A DNA stretch of 64,000 bases from DASQBT01 sp963782495. GTDB taxonomy: Bacteria; Pseudomonadota; Gammaproteobacteria; Burkholderiales; Thiobacillaceae. The DNA is taken from contig CAWAJU010000009.1 in assembly GCA_963782495.1 (NCBI GenBank), positions 434,001 through 498,000 of the forward strand. Reading direction: 5' to 3'. Of the stretch, positions 52,365-61,800 are shown piece after piece (the first letter of the stretch is position 1; the number at the start of each line of letters is the position of its first letter). The notes beneath the pieces were generated by a model, which worked only from the letters and a program-made list of their open reading frames with translations, did not search any database and was not told where the DNA came from. The position numbers were made by a program, and so were the translations under genes.

Positions 52365-55025
52365 ATGAAATCCACGGAACACCCTATTGAACGACTGGCC
52401 AGGCTTTCCCGCCACGGCGCGCGGTTGCTGGCCGCACGGCCCCAACTGGCGTCGCTGTCAAAGCGCCTGACTTCAGCCTATTCCCGCCAGGAAATGGAAG
52501 CTGCGCTTGGCCAATCCGTGGTTGACGAAGTCCAGGTCCGCGCATCGATGAGGCAGCTGAAGGACGAGGTATGGACCGTGACCGCGGCCCGTGATCTGGC
52601 AGGACTGGCCGATCTGGATGAGGTCACTGGCGTATTTTCCGATCTGGCCGAGGTCGCCATCCAGACCGCATTGAGGTTTCATCATGCGGATCTCGCCGAA
52701 CGCCACGGCAGCCCGGTGCATGCCGATGGCAGCCCAATGGAGCTGAGCGTGGTTGCCATGGGCAAGTTGGGAGGGCGTGAGCTGAATGTCTCGTCCGACA
52801 TCGACCTCGTCTTCCTCTACCCTGAAGACGGCGAAACTACTGGCGGCCAGCCCATTTCACACCATGAGTTCTTCATCAGGTTGGGCCGGAAACTGATCAG
52901 TGCGCTTGGCGAAAACACGGCTCAGGGTTACGTGTTTCGGATGGACATGCGGCTTCGTCCCTGGGGCGAAGCCGGGCCGCTGGCCATGAGTTATGCGATG
53001 CTGGAGGAGTATCTGATGGCCCAGGGCCGCGCTTGGGAGCGCTATGCCTGGATCAAGGCGCGGCCGGTCAGCGGCAACCGGCATGCGGAGCTGCTTGCCC
53101 TGGTCCGCCCTTTCGTGTTTCGAAAGTACCTGGACTTCAGCGCGTTTGCTGCCATTCGCGACCTGCACACGCAAATCCGCCGTGAAGTGGCTCGGCACGA
53201 GATGCAAGACAACATCAAGCTGGGCCCGGGAGGAATCCGGGAAATCGAATTCGCCGCCCAGGTGTTCCAGTTGATCCGCGGCGGGCGCATCCCGTCTCTG
53301 CAAATCAAGCCGACTCTGAAGGCTCTCGCGGTAGAGGCGGATTATGGCCTGCTTCCGCGCTCCGCCCAGGAGGAACTCAGCGCTGCCTATGTCTTTCTGC
53401 GCCGGCTGGAACACCGAATTCAGTATCTGGATGACAACCAGACCCAGGTCTTGCCCAATGACCCGGAAAACCGTCAGCGCGTTGCGGAAATGATGGGGCA
53501 GTCTGACTGGGCGTCCTTGCTGCGCGAGTTGAACCAGCATCGAAACAAGGTCACGCGTCATTTCGAGCAGATCTTCTCCGCCCCGCAGACTGATCAGCAG
53601 AGTCACGCCTTGGCCGGCATCTGGCTTGCCCCGGATGCGGCCGCCGGCCAGTTGGCGCAGTTAGGCTACGTGGAGCCGGAAGCGAGCGCGCGCCAACTGG
53701 GACTGCTGCGCGCCGGCCTGCACGCGCGCTTGCCCGAAACGGCGCGGGCCAAGCTCAGCGCCTTGATCCCGCCCCTCATTCAAGTGGCGGCCGAGTATGA
53801 CAATCCGGACGATACCCTGGCCAGACTTTTGCGCCTGCTCGAGACCATCGCCCGCCGCACCACCTATCTTTCCCTGCTTACCGAATATCCCGCCGCACTC
53901 CGGCAATTGTGCAGACTGGTTTCCGCGAGCCCTTGGGCGGCCGATCTGCTAAGCCGCCAACCCTTGCTACTGGATGAACTGATCGATCCGCGGCAGCTAA
54001 TGACAGCGCCCGACTGGCCTGGGCTTTTCCTGCGTTTGGGCGAGGATCTGGACGCCCTCGGGCAGGACACGGAAGAACAAATGGACTGCCTGCGTCGCTT
54101 CAAGCAGGTACAGACCCTGCACCTTCTGGCTCAGGATGTGGCCGGGCTGCTGCCGCTGGAGAAGCTCTCGGATCACCTGTCCGACCTGGCTGACGGGCTG
54201 TTGACCGAAACCCTGAAACGGGTTTGGCTCGGCTTCAAGCAGAAGCATCGGCCGGATCCACAGTTTGCCATCGTTGCCTACGGCAAGCTGGGCGGCAAGG
54301 AACTCGGCTACGCGTCCGACCTCGATCTGGTCTTTCTCTACGATGATGACGTGGCTGAGGCCGGTGTCCTTTATGCGCGCTTCGCCCAGCGCGTCATCAG
54401 TTGGCTTGGCACGCCCACAGGTGCAGGCGTGCTCTACGACACCGACCTGCGTCTGCGACCCAGCGGCTCTTCAGGCCTGCTGGTTGCCAGCCTGGCCTCG
54501 TTCGAGGAATACCAGCATCATCATGCCTGGGTGTGGGAGCATCAGGCGCTCACCCGTGCGCGTTATGTGTGCGGGGATGCCAGGATAGGACAAGCCTTCG
54601 ATGCGCTGCGCCATGCCATCCTGACCCTGCCCAGGGAACAGTCCAGTTTGAAGCAAGAGGTCATAGTCATGCGGCAAAAGATGCGCGATGGCCATCCCAA
54701 TGCCAGCGGACTATTTGATCTGAAACACGACCGCGGCGGTCTGGTGGATGTGGAGTTCAGCGTTCAGTACCTGGTCCTGGCACATGCTCGCGTCTACCCT
54801 CAACTGCTGGCCAACGTGGGCAATATTGCGCTGCTCAAGTTCTGCGGCGAGGCCGGGCTATTGCCCTCCGATCTGGCCACCGCAAGCGCAGATGCCTACC
54901 GGGAGCTGCGCAAGCTGCAGCACGCCGTCAAGCTCCATGGCGCGCACGAAGCCCGGCTGGACCAGGCGACAGTTGAACGCCAGACGGAAACAGTTCGGGG
55001 TCTTTGGAAATGTGTTTTCGAATGA
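52365..55025 (+). CDS. glnE: Glutamine synthetase adenylyltransferase/adenylyl-removing enzyme
   Basis: An 886-residue bifunctional regulator of nitrogen assimilation. Two nucleotidyltransferase domains are visible. The N-terminal adenylyl-removase is around residues 131-150 (AMGKLGGRELNVSSDIDLVF) and the C-terminal adenylyltransferase around 636-660 (AYGKLGGKELGYASDLDLVFLY). A helical central domain follows the first. The length is slightly under E. coli GlnE. The genes for its partner GlnB and for glutamine synthetase are not in the window. Confidence 0.96.
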   Translation: MKSTEHPIERLARLSRHGARLLAARPQLASLSKRLTSAYSRQEMEAALGQSVVDEVQVRASMRQLKDEVWTVTAARDLAGLADLDEVTGVFSDLAEVAIQTALRFHHADLAERHGSPVHADGSPMELSVVAMGKLGGRELNVSSDIDLVFLYPEDGETTGGQPISHHEFFIRLGRKLISALGENTAQGYVFRMDMRLRPWGEAGPLAMSYAMLEEYLMAQGRAWERYAWIKARPVSGNRHAELLALVRPFVFRKYLDFSAFAAIRDLHTQIRREVARHEMQDNIKLGPGGIREIEFAAQVFQLIRGGRIPSLQIKPTLKALAVEADYGLLPRSAQEELSAAYVFLRRLEHRIQYLDDNQTQVLPNDPENRQRVAEMMGQSDWASLLRELNQHRNKVTRHFEQIFSAPQTDQQSHALAGIWLAPDAAAGQLAQLGYVEPEASARQLGLLRAGLHARLPETARAKLSALIPPLIQVAAEYDNPDDTLARLLRLLETIARRTTYLSLLTEYPAALRQLCRLVSASPWAADLLSRQPLLLDELIDPRQLMTAPDWPGLFLRLGEDLDALGQDTEEQMDCLRRFKQVQTLHLLAQDVAGLLPLEKLSDHLSDLADGLLTETLKRVWLGFKQKHRPDPQFAIVAYGKLGGKELGYASDLDLVFLYDDDVAEAGVLYARFAQRVISWLGTPTGAGVLYDTDLRLRPSGSSGLLVASLASFEEYQHHHAWVWEHQALTRARYVCGDARIGQAFDALRHAILTLPREQSSLKQEVIVMRQKMRDGHPNASGLFDLKHDRGGLVDVEFSVQYLVLAHARVYPQLLANVGNIALLKFCGEAGLLPSDLATASADAYRELRKLQHAVKLHGAHEARLDQATVERQTETVRGLWKCVFE

Positions 55026-55295
55026 TAGCCGCCGGGCGAAGTGTCTTGGATCGGCGCAACCATTGGCGGACAAATCGGGGCATCTTTCAATGAATTCCGG
55101 GAAATAGACGGCCAATTGGAACGATATGGCCAGATTCCGTTGTGCCAAACCGGGGATTGCAGATGACCGCCCTATCGGTACACGACAGGCAATAAATAAA
55201 TTAAATCAAATACGGGCTTCAGCCAGACCCGACTCTGGCCGCTAATAGGTTCAATTGGTAGTGGGTTATCCCCTGCCGGACATCCGAACCTGCAC
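55026..55295. other. Intergenic region after glnE
   Basis: No gene is visible. AT-rich sequence near 55190-55215 (AATAAATAAATTAAATC) is a plausible promoter site for the riboswitch-led transcript that begins downstream. Confidence 0.4.
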
Positions 55296-55382
55296 TGCAG
55301 GCCCTGGGCAAACCCGCCGCGAGGCGGGGACGCAAAATCTCCGGTCTGTTCTTCATTTGAACAGATAGCGGGACTGCCGGAT
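55296..55382 (+). promoter_or_regulatory. Cyclic-di-GMP-I (GEMM-I) riboswitch upstream of DUF1631 gene
   Basis: The forward strand shows GGGCAAACC (55306-55314), then CCCGCC-GCGA-GGCGGG with a GNRA tetraloop, GGGACGCAAA, CTCCGG, a perfect 7-bp helix TCTGTTC/GAACAGA, and TAGCGGG ending in TGCCGG. These match class I c-di-GMP aptamers, although GCC is replaced by ATC after ACGCAAA and the P1 helix is weak. A hairpin follows at 55387. The DUF1631 gene starts 75 nt downstream. Confidence 0.9.
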
Positions 55383-55386
55383 GAGT

Positions 55387-55403
55387 GAGCCAAGCGTTGG
55401 CTC
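55387..55403 (+). terminator. Terminator-like hairpin after riboswitch
   Basis: GAGCCAA-GCG-TTGGCTC, a perfect 7-bp stem, followed by CCTTTCCTTG. The T-tract is interrupted, so termination may be weak. It is placed as an expression platform between aptamer and DUF1631 start. Confidence 0.55.
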
Positions 55404-55457
55404 CCTTTCCTTGCCCCTGTCCGCCACCCCTGCCTCAAACCGCGGTCTGGAGTTGCT

Positions 55458-57671
55458 ATGTCTGACAATGTCGTAAACCTGAATGATTTCGGTGGTACCC
55501 GACGCTACGTCAGCCGGGCAGACTCGCTTTCCTTGCTTCATGCCTGCCGCGATCAGTTGATCGAGGGGGTGTGCCGCGTTCTTAATCGCCAGATCGAGCC
55601 CATGGAAAATGCCCTTCTGGCTCAAGCCGAGCGGGCCCCCCTGCTGGAAACGCGCAACCTTTTTTACGATGCCCAGGGCATGCTGAACAAGCGCGCGAAC
55701 GAAGCCATTCTGGCTTGCAAGCGCGCTTTTCTTGGAGCCTTTGACCAAGCCACTGCCGGTAATCCGGAAGCTGCTCGTGCCCCTAAGCCTGGGGAACTAA
55801 GCCTGCTGGGCGATGCAGACTTTGAGTCCACCCTGACAGTAAACAAGGCGACCTCGCGCCTGCGCTTCAACAGTGCCGAGGAACTGGTCACCCTGGATTC
55901 CCGAATCGGTATCTTGCTCGACCGGCCCCAATTGAAGGAAGATGACAACCCCCTCGGTCCTCGTCAGCTTTGCCAGTCCATACTCAATGGACTGACCAGC
56001 CTGGACATGCAGCCGAAGGCCTGCCTGGTCTTGCTGAACCAGTTTGAACTGGTGCTGTATCCGGAATTGCCGGCCATCTACAAGACCCTCAACCAACACC
56101 TGATTGACAAAGGCATCCTGCCCGACATTAAGGTCGGGCAATCAGTGCGGATTCACCCCCGGGCTCCCGCACAGCAAGCCGTTAGCGAGCCTGACGATTT
56201 CAATCAGTTGTTCGAACAACTGGCCAGTGCGCAAAGCCTGGCCGGCTATGGCAACTTGTCCCACGGCGGACTTGGCAGCGGGCAAACGCTTGCCCTCGGT
56301 CAATCTGGTCTGGCAGCATGGGGCGGCAACGCGCCCCTGGGCATGCTGGAAGCCCTGAACCAATTGCAAGCCGGACCGCTGATTTTGCCCAGCGGCGCGC
56401 AAATCAATCTAGTCTCACCCGCTGGCAACCATGCCAATGTGCTGCGCCAGCTTCAGCAAAGTCCTGTCATGGTTGGCGCATCCCGCCTGGAAGCCTTGAT
56501 GGTGGACGCAGTGGCCATGCTGTTCGATATCGTCTTTGACGAGGACCTGATTCCCACCAGTCTGAAGAATCTGCTTTCCCGCCTGCAGCTGCCAGTGCTC
56601 AAGGCCGCATTGCTCGACCGCAACTTCTTCTCCAATCGCAAGCATCCGGCGCGCAGGCTGCTGGACGTCATTGCCGATCTGGCGGCCAACCTTCCTCCGG
56701 TGGCCGACGGCAGCCATCCCCATCTGGACAAACTGGAAGCCATCATCGACCGGGTCGTTACGGAATTTGACCAGGATCCAACGGTGTTCGAAACCGCTGC
56801 TCTGCAAGTGGCAGAACTGGAAATTGAGCGCCAGTCCGCCCTGGAGGCCAGCCTTTCCGAACCCATCCAGAGTCTGCAACGCGCCGAACGAGCGGAAACC
56901 GCGCCAGTGTTCATTCAGGACCAGATCAGGCAGGCCCTGCAGAGGCAGCCGGTCATGCCTGCTGTCAGCCGTTTTCTGCAGACCCGATGGGCTGAAACCC
57001 TGAGCCAAACCTACATAGCACAAGGCGCCGCCGCTCCCCAGTTCACCAGCGAAATGGAAACCATGCGCGAACTGATCTGGAGCGTGCAACCCAAAGCCGA
57101 CATGGACACCAGGCTGATGCTGGTCCGCATACTGCCGGGCATGCTCAAGCGCTTGCGCGAAGGACTGGCTCAGTGCGGCGTGGAGCCGCATGAGATTGAC
57201 CGCTTCTTCGCGGAACTGGTCGTTCTCCACGCCAACGCAGTGCGGCCCCCCGCAGCGGCGATTCTGCCCCTGCCGGAAGCCGAGCCGGAGCCGGAACCGG
57301 AAGCAGCTGGCGAAACTCTCGCCGAAGCGGCGGAAACGCAAGCCGCGCCCGTGCAGGTGCAGGTCGAAATCGAGGATGTCTATACCGAACGCGCACGCGA
57401 CCTCAACAAGGGCGACTGGGTGGAATTCCACTATGACGATGGCACCTTCCGCTGGGCTCGTCTGGCTTTCAGCAGCGATCGCGGCAACTATCTGTTCACC
57501 GACCAGGACAGCGTCAACACCTTCTCCATCTCCCTGCACCGCCTGGCCGACAAATTGCGCACCGGCCAAGCCGTACTGGTGGTGCGCCGCTCCATCACCG
57601 AATCCGCCTTCAGCAAGCTGATGACCTTTTTCCGCGCCAAGGCCTCCCAGCCCGGCAACACGCCCGCATAA
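55458..57671 (+). CDS. DUF1631 family protein
   Basis: A 737-residue cytoplasmic protein of the DUF1631 family found in beta- and gammaproteobacteria. It is mostly helical, with the N-terminal region SLLHACRDQLIEGVCRVLNRQIEPMENAL and an acidic Pro/Glu-rich linker near residues 600-640. The last about 100 residues are a beta-rich domain (GDWVEFHYDDGTFRWARLAFSS, then VLVVRRSITESAF) that looks PilZ-like. The function is unknown. The c-di-GMP riboswitch in the leader ties it to second-messenger control. Confidence 0.9.
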   Translation: MSDNVVNLNDFGGTRRYVSRADSLSLLHACRDQLIEGVCRVLNRQIEPMENALLAQAERAPLLETRNLFYDAQGMLNKRANEAILACKRAFLGAFDQATAGNPEAARAPKPGELSLLGDADFESTLTVNKATSRLRFNSAEELVTLDSRIGILLDRPQLKEDDNPLGPRQLCQSILNGLTSLDMQPKACLVLLNQFELVLYPELPAIYKTLNQHLIDKGILPDIKVGQSVRIHPRAPAQQAVSEPDDFNQLFEQLASAQSLAGYGNLSHGGLGSGQTLALGQSGLAAWGGNAPLGMLEALNQLQAGPLILPSGAQINLVSPAGNHANVLRQLQQSPVMVGASRLEALMVDAVAMLFDIVFDEDLIPTSLKNLLSRLQLPVLKAALLDRNFFSNRKHPARRLLDVIADLAANLPPVADGSHPHLDKLEAIIDRVVTEFDQDPTVFETAALQVAELEIERQSALEASLSEPIQSLQRAERAETAPVFIQDQIRQALQRQPVMPAVSRFLQTRWAETLSQTYIAQGAAAPQFTSEMETMRELIWSVQPKADMDTRLMLVRILPGMLKRLREGLAQCGVEPHEIDRFFAELVVLHANAVRPPAAAILPLPEAEPEPEPEAAGETLAEAAETQAAPVQVQVEIEDVYTERARDLNKGDWVEFHYDDGTFRWARLAFSSDRGNYLFTDQDSVNTFSISLHRLADKLRTGQAVLVVRRSITESAFSKLMTFFRAKASQPGNTPA

Positions 57672-57776
57672 GCGCGGCGTGACGGCTCGCGCGGGACTGT
57701 CCTCGCGAGGAAAGCGGCCGCTCACGCCACGCGACTCAAACTTCACCCTTCCGCCAGCCCCTGATAGCATTCGGGC

Positions 57777-58823
57777 ATGTCGGACTCATTTTCCGCGAAA
57801 CTCATCGCCTGGCAGAGGCGCCATGGGCGCCACGACCTGCCCTGGCAAGCCAACCGCGATCCCTATGCAATCTGGGTGTCTGAAATCATGCTGCAGCAAA
57901 CCCAGGTGGCCACGGTCGTTCCCTATTACAAACGCTTCATGGCCCGGTTTCCCGATATTCCTTCACTCGCATCCGCGTCCGAGGAAGAAGTGCTCACTTA
58001 CTGGGCAGGGCTCGGCTACTATGCGCGCGGTCGCAATCTGCACAAGGCCGCGCAGCTCATGCGGGACTCGCACGTGGGCCGGTTTCCGTCCAGCTTTGAG
58101 GAAGTCGCCGCCCTGCCGGGTGTAGGTCCGTCCACGGCGGCTGCGATCTGTATCTTTGCCTTTGGTCAGCGGCACGCCATCCTGGACGGCAACGTCAAGC
58201 GAGTGCTTGCCCGCGCCTACGGTGTCAGTGGTTATCCGGGCGAGAAGCGGATCGAGCAGGCCCTCTGGCAGCGAGCCCGAAGCCTGTTGCCGGACCAGGA
58301 TCTGGAAACCTATACCCAGGCCTTGATGGACCTGGGCGCCACACTTTGCACACGCGGCAAACCGCGCTGTGAACACTGTCCAGTGCGCGCCGACTGCGTG
58401 GCATTGCAAGACGATCGGGTGAGCGAATTACCCAGTGCCCGGCCACGAAAGACCCTGCCGGAGAAGCACGCGCAGTTTCTGGTGATCCGCCATGGCCTCG
58501 ACCTGTTGCTGGAAAAACGCCCGGCACCTGGTATTTGGGGCGGGCTATGGAGCCTGCCGGAAGCAGCCCCGGACAGCGACCCTGCACAGGCCTGTCTTCA
58601 CCTCAGCGGCCAACTGCCCGGCAGCATGCAGCCGCTACCCGCCCTGACCCATAGCTTCACCCATTTCAAGCTTCACATCCAACCCATTGAAGTGACGTTG
58701 TCGCGCAAACCCAGCGCAACCCATGAATCCGGATGCCAGGTCTGGATGCCGTTGGCCGACGCCCTGCATGCGGCACTGCCCAAGGCAGTGGAAAAGATCC
58801 TCAGGAAGCTTGCAGCAGAATAG
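57777..58823 (+). CDS. mutY: A/G-specific adenine glycosylase
   Basis: A 348-residue repair enzyme that removes A paired with 8-oxoguanine. It has the N-terminal LPWQANRDPYAIWVSEIMLQQTQV, the helix-hairpin-helix LPGVGPSTAAAICIFAF followed by the catalytic Asp region ILDGNVKRVL, and a [4Fe-4S] motif C-x6-C-x2-C-x5-C (CTRGKPRCEHCPVRADC). The C-terminal NUDIX-like 8-oxoG domain has PAPGIWGGLWSLPE. It precedes tatD by 12 nt. Confidence 0.96.
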   Translation: MSDSFSAKLIAWQRRHGRHDLPWQANRDPYAIWVSEIMLQQTQVATVVPYYKRFMARFPDIPSLASASEEEVLTYWAGLGYYARGRNLHKAAQLMRDSHVGRFPSSFEEVAALPGVGPSTAAAICIFAFGQRHAILDGNVKRVLARAYGVSGYPGEKRIEQALWQRARSLLPDQDLETYTQALMDLGATLCTRGKPRCEHCPVRADCVALQDDRVSELPSARPRKTLPEKHAQFLVIRHGLDLLLEKRPAPGIWGGLWSLPEAAPDSDPAQACLHLSGQLPGSMQPLPALTHSFTHFKLHIQPIEVTLSRKPSATHESGCQVWMPLADALHAALPKAVEKILRKLAAE

Positions 58824-58834
58824 GACAGTCGCTC

Positions 58835-59641
58835 ATGTTGATCGACACGCACTGCCATCTCGACGCAACTGAGTACGACGCCGATCGCGACGCCGTCGCT
58901 GCCGCAGCTCGCAATGCAGGGGTGACAATCGTGGTGCCTTCCGTTGCGCGTTCCAATTTCAACCGGGTTCGCGACAACTGCGCGCGCTACCCGGGCTGTT
59001 ACGCCGCTTACGGCATGCACCCCATGTACATTCATGTCCATCAGCGCGCGGATATCGACGAACTGCGCGCCTGGGTGCAAGCGGAAAGACCCGTGGCCAT
59101 CGGCGAGATCGGACTCGACCTGTTTCAGACCCGCATCGACCGGCCGGGCGTTGATGCAGCGGATTTCCAGGTGCAGGAGCAATTCTTCAAGGAGCAACTT
59201 AAGGTCGCAAAGGATTTTGATCTACCCGTGTTGCTCCACATCCGCCGCGCCAATGACCAGATCCTAAAACACCTGCGGCGCATCAAGCTCAAGGGCGGCA
59301 TCGCCCACGCCTTCAACGGCTCGATGCAACAGGCCAACGAATTCATCAAGCTGGGCTTCAAGCTCGGCTTTGGTGGTGCCTTCACCTGGCCGCGAGCGAG
59401 CAATCTGCAGATGCTGGCGCGCGAGTTGCCGCTGGAAGTCATGGTACTTGAAACGGATGGCCCCGACATTCCGCCGGTTTGGCTGGGCAAGGGGCGCAAC
59501 AGCCCCGCGGAGGTGCCGCGCATTGCGCAAGGCCTGGCGGACCTGCGCGGCATTGGCGTCGATGAGGTGGCGCGCCAGACTACAAAGAATGCACAAGCAG
59601 TACTGGGCCTGGAATCTGCGGCCAGCGCCCCGCCAGGCTGA
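58835..59641 (+). CDS. TatD family metal-dependent hydrolase
   Basis: A 268-residue TIM-barrel DNase/hydrolase. Metal ligands appear in DTHCHLD, in GEIGLD, in LHIRRAN, in AHAFNGS and in ETDGPD. The family has 3'-5' exonuclease activity and takes part in DNA repair. The start ATG at 58835 gives MLIDTHCHLDA. It is probably an operon with mutY. Confidence 0.94.
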   Translation: MLIDTHCHLDATEYDADRDAVAAAARNAGVTIVVPSVARSNFNRVRDNCARYPGCYAAYGMHPMYIHVHQRADIDELRAWVQAERPVAIGEIGLDLFQTRIDRPGVDAADFQVQEQFFKEQLKVAKDFDLPVLLHIRRANDQILKHLRRIKLKGGIAHAFNGSMQQANEFIKLGFKLGFGGAFTWPRASNLQMLARELPLEVMVLETDGPDIPPVWLGKGRNSPAEVPRIAQGLADLRGIGVDEVARQTTKNAQAVLGLESAASAPPG

Positions 59642-59933
59642 ACCGCCTGCCCGCCGCGCTGTTTTTCACCCCTCGTCCCGTTTGCGGGGACTTCGGTGCC
59701 CCGAAGGGGCAGAGGATTCGGGGGTGAGGGGCGTCCCCTTCTCCCAGCGGGGCGCAGGCGGGGTTTCGCAAAGCATACTTTGCGCCGCTGAAGCCGGACT
59801 GTGGTGCAAACCAGTCCGTGGGGCGCGGAGCGAGGGCCGGGGATGAGGGAGAGGTGCTTCAGTAATCCCAAGCGCTTCCAAATCTCGAAGGGGTCCAAAG
59901 GGGACATTGTCACCTTATCCATGCCAGCCTCGA
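59642..59933. repeat. GC-rich inverted repeats next to RAYT gene
   Basis: No gene is visible. Several REP-like inverted repeats follow each other: CCCCGAAGGGG (near 59700), GGGGTGAGGGGCGTCCCC, GCAAAGCATACTTTGC (near 59768) and GGACTG...CAGTCC (59796-59817). A GGGGACATTGTCACC motif is at about 59898, of the kind often seen beside Y1 transposase genes. This may be the substrate set of the adjacent RAYT. Confidence 0.5.
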
Positions 59934-60668
59934 TCACAATCCCAATTCGCCCTGCCCGTTGTCTTGCCCGGATGGCTCGTCGCTTTGCACGCGCGGCCTG
60001 CCGCGCGGCCGGGCCTCGCACCTTTGGCCGGTCATCTTTTCCAGCCTGGCGTAGAAGCGTGCATTGCCCAAAGGCTGGTTCTGGTTGAGCGCGAGGCGGA
60101 TGTCGTCGATGGCCTTCCTGTCCAACTCCGCCCGAAACAGATCACGATAGGCCGCCTGCCTGGCCTTGTCATCCGGTCCGAGCGCCAGATGGAGCGGGTG
60201 CGGCGTCAGGTAAGGATTGGCCTGCCCCAGGGCATTATGGCGATAACTGGTCCAACGGTAGTGGGCCGGATCGTCCACCATCGCGGCACGCACCGGGTTG
60301 AGTTCGATGTAACGCTGGCAGGCCAGCAGGTAGGTTTCGGTTTGGATCAGGGAGGATTTGTAGCGGCTGTCCCAGAGCGTGCCGGTGCGGCGGTAGGTGG
60401 TGTTGATGTATTGCACATAGCGCCGTCCCAGCGCAATGACCAGCCGCGGAATCGACTTCGCGCGCCTGGGCGTGACCAGCAGATGCACGTGGTTGGTCAT
60501 CAGCACATAGGCGTGCAGCGCGCACTGCTCCTTGTTCAGCGCCTCGCCAAGCCAGTAGAGGTAAGCCTGGTAGTCTTCCTCGCCGAAGAAGCAGGGCTCG
60601 CGGTTATGTCCCCGCTGCACGATGTGCAGGGGAACGCCATCAAGATGGACTCGGGGACGACGGGGCAT
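59934..60668 (-). CDS. RAYT (REP-associated tyrosine) transposase
   Basis: A 244-residue Y1-type single-strand DNA transposase. The HUH motif is His60-Val-His62 in TNHVHLLVTP, and the nucleophile is Tyr120 in CQRYIELNPVRAAMV. The C-terminal 25 residues are Arg/Gly/Pro-rich. Such enzymes are usually domesticated and act on REP palindromes, and GC-rich inverted repeats lie right after it. The gene itself appears intact. Confidence 0.92.
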   Translation of the reverse strand: MPRRPRVHLDGVPLHIVQRGHNREPCFFGEEDYQAYLYWLGEALNKEQCALHAYVLMTNHVHLLVTPRRAKSIPRLVIALGRRYVQYINTTYRRTGTLWDSRYKSSLIQTETYLLACQRYIELNPVRAAMVDDPAHYRWTSYRHNALGQANPYLTPHPLHLALGPDDKARQAAYRDLFRAELDRKAIDDIRLALNQNQPLGNARFYARLEKMTGQRCEARPRGRPRVQSDEPSGQDNGQGELGL

Positions 60669-60786
60669 GTGTCCAGCATAGCAGAATTAATTCGAGCCTG
60701 AAAATCATCTAGCCGGCCTTCCACCGCGGTGAGGCGGTGGGGTTAAAGTGAGTTTGCGAACTTGCAATAACCCGAGGAGGCCGAAG

Positions 60787-61800
60787 ATGAAATATAGCGG
60801 AATTGACCTGCATTCGAACAACAGCGTGGTGACGGTGATCGACGACAACGATCGGGTCGTGGCGGAGAAGCGGCTGCCGAACGACTTGGCGCGGATCACT
60901 GGATTTCTGTCGCCGTGGCGCGAGGAACTGGCGGCGGTGGTGGTTGAGTCCACCTACAACTGGTACTGGCTGGTGGATGGTTTGCAGGAAGCCGGGTTTG
61001 AGGTGAAGCTGGCCAACACCGGCGCGATCAAGAAGTACGACGGGCTTAAGCACAGCGGTGATGAGGCGGATGCCCGACACCTGGCTCACTTGCTGCGCTT
61101 GGGCATCCTGCCGACCGGCACCATTTTGCCGCCCGAGCAGCGGGCGACACGTGACCTGGCCAGAAAGCGCATGCAGCTGGTGCGCAGCCGAACTTGTCAC
61201 ATCCTGGCTATCGAAAACATCCTGGCGCGCCAGAAGGCGATGAAGATCAGCAGCAACCACGTGAAGTGCCTGACAGCTGATGCAATCGACCAGATGGCGC
61301 TGCCGGCAGACGTGGGACTGGCGATCAAGAGCAACCTCGCGGTTGTCGCTACCCTGAACACACAGATCGACCTGTTGGAGAAGCATCTGCAAGAAAGCCT
61401 GGTCGAACGACCGGAATTCGCTTTGCTGACCAGCGTTCCCGGCATTGGTCGCATTCTTGCCGCCATCATTTTGCTGGAGACTGGCTGCATTGAGCGCTTC
61501 AGCACCGTAGGCAACTTTGCCTCCTACGCGCGTTGCGTCGATAGCCAGCGCATGAGCAATGGCAAGAAGAAGGGCGAGGGCAACACCAAGAACGGCAACA
61601 AATATCTGGCTTGGGCCTTTGTCGAAGCGGCGCACTTTGCGCTGCGTTTCTGTGCCGAGGCCAAGCGCTTCTATGAGCGCAAGAAGGCCAGGACGAACCC
61701 CGCGGTGGCGACCAAGGCGCTGGCCCACAAGCTGGCACGGGCATGTTTCCACATTCTGAAGGAGCGCCAACCGTTTGATGTGACGCGCTGCTTCGCATGA
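60787..61800 (+). CDS. IS110-family transposase (DEDD)
   Basis: A 337-residue transposase from ATG 60787 (GAGGAGG upstream). The RuvC-like DEDD domain starts YSGIDLHSNNSVVTVID, with acidic residues later in VVVESTYNWYWL and DEADARHLAHLL. The C-terminal Transposase_20 part has LLTSVPGIGRILAAIILLE and the Ser-containing region CVDSQRMSNGKKKGEGNTKNG. It appears intact, so the copy may be active. Confidence 0.95.
   Translation: MKYSGIDLHSNNSVVTVIDDNDRVVAEKRLPNDLARITGFLSPWREELAAVVVESTYNWYWLVDGLQEAGFEVKLANTGAIKKYDGLKHSGDEADARHLAHLLRLGILPTGTILPPEQRATRDLARKRMQLVRSRTCHILAIENILARQKAMKISSNHVKCLTADAIDQMALPADVGLAIKSNLAVVATLNTQIDLLEKHLQESLVERPEFALLTSVPGIGRILAAIILLETGCIERFSTVGNFASYARCVDSQRMSNGKKKGEGNTKNGNKYLAWAFVEAAHFALRFCAEAKRFYERKKARTNPAVATKALAHKLARACFHILKERQPFDVTRCFA

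Noticed and set aside
56415..57770. Reverse 451-aa frame
   Set aside because: It is antisense to the DUF1631 gene, with no motifs.
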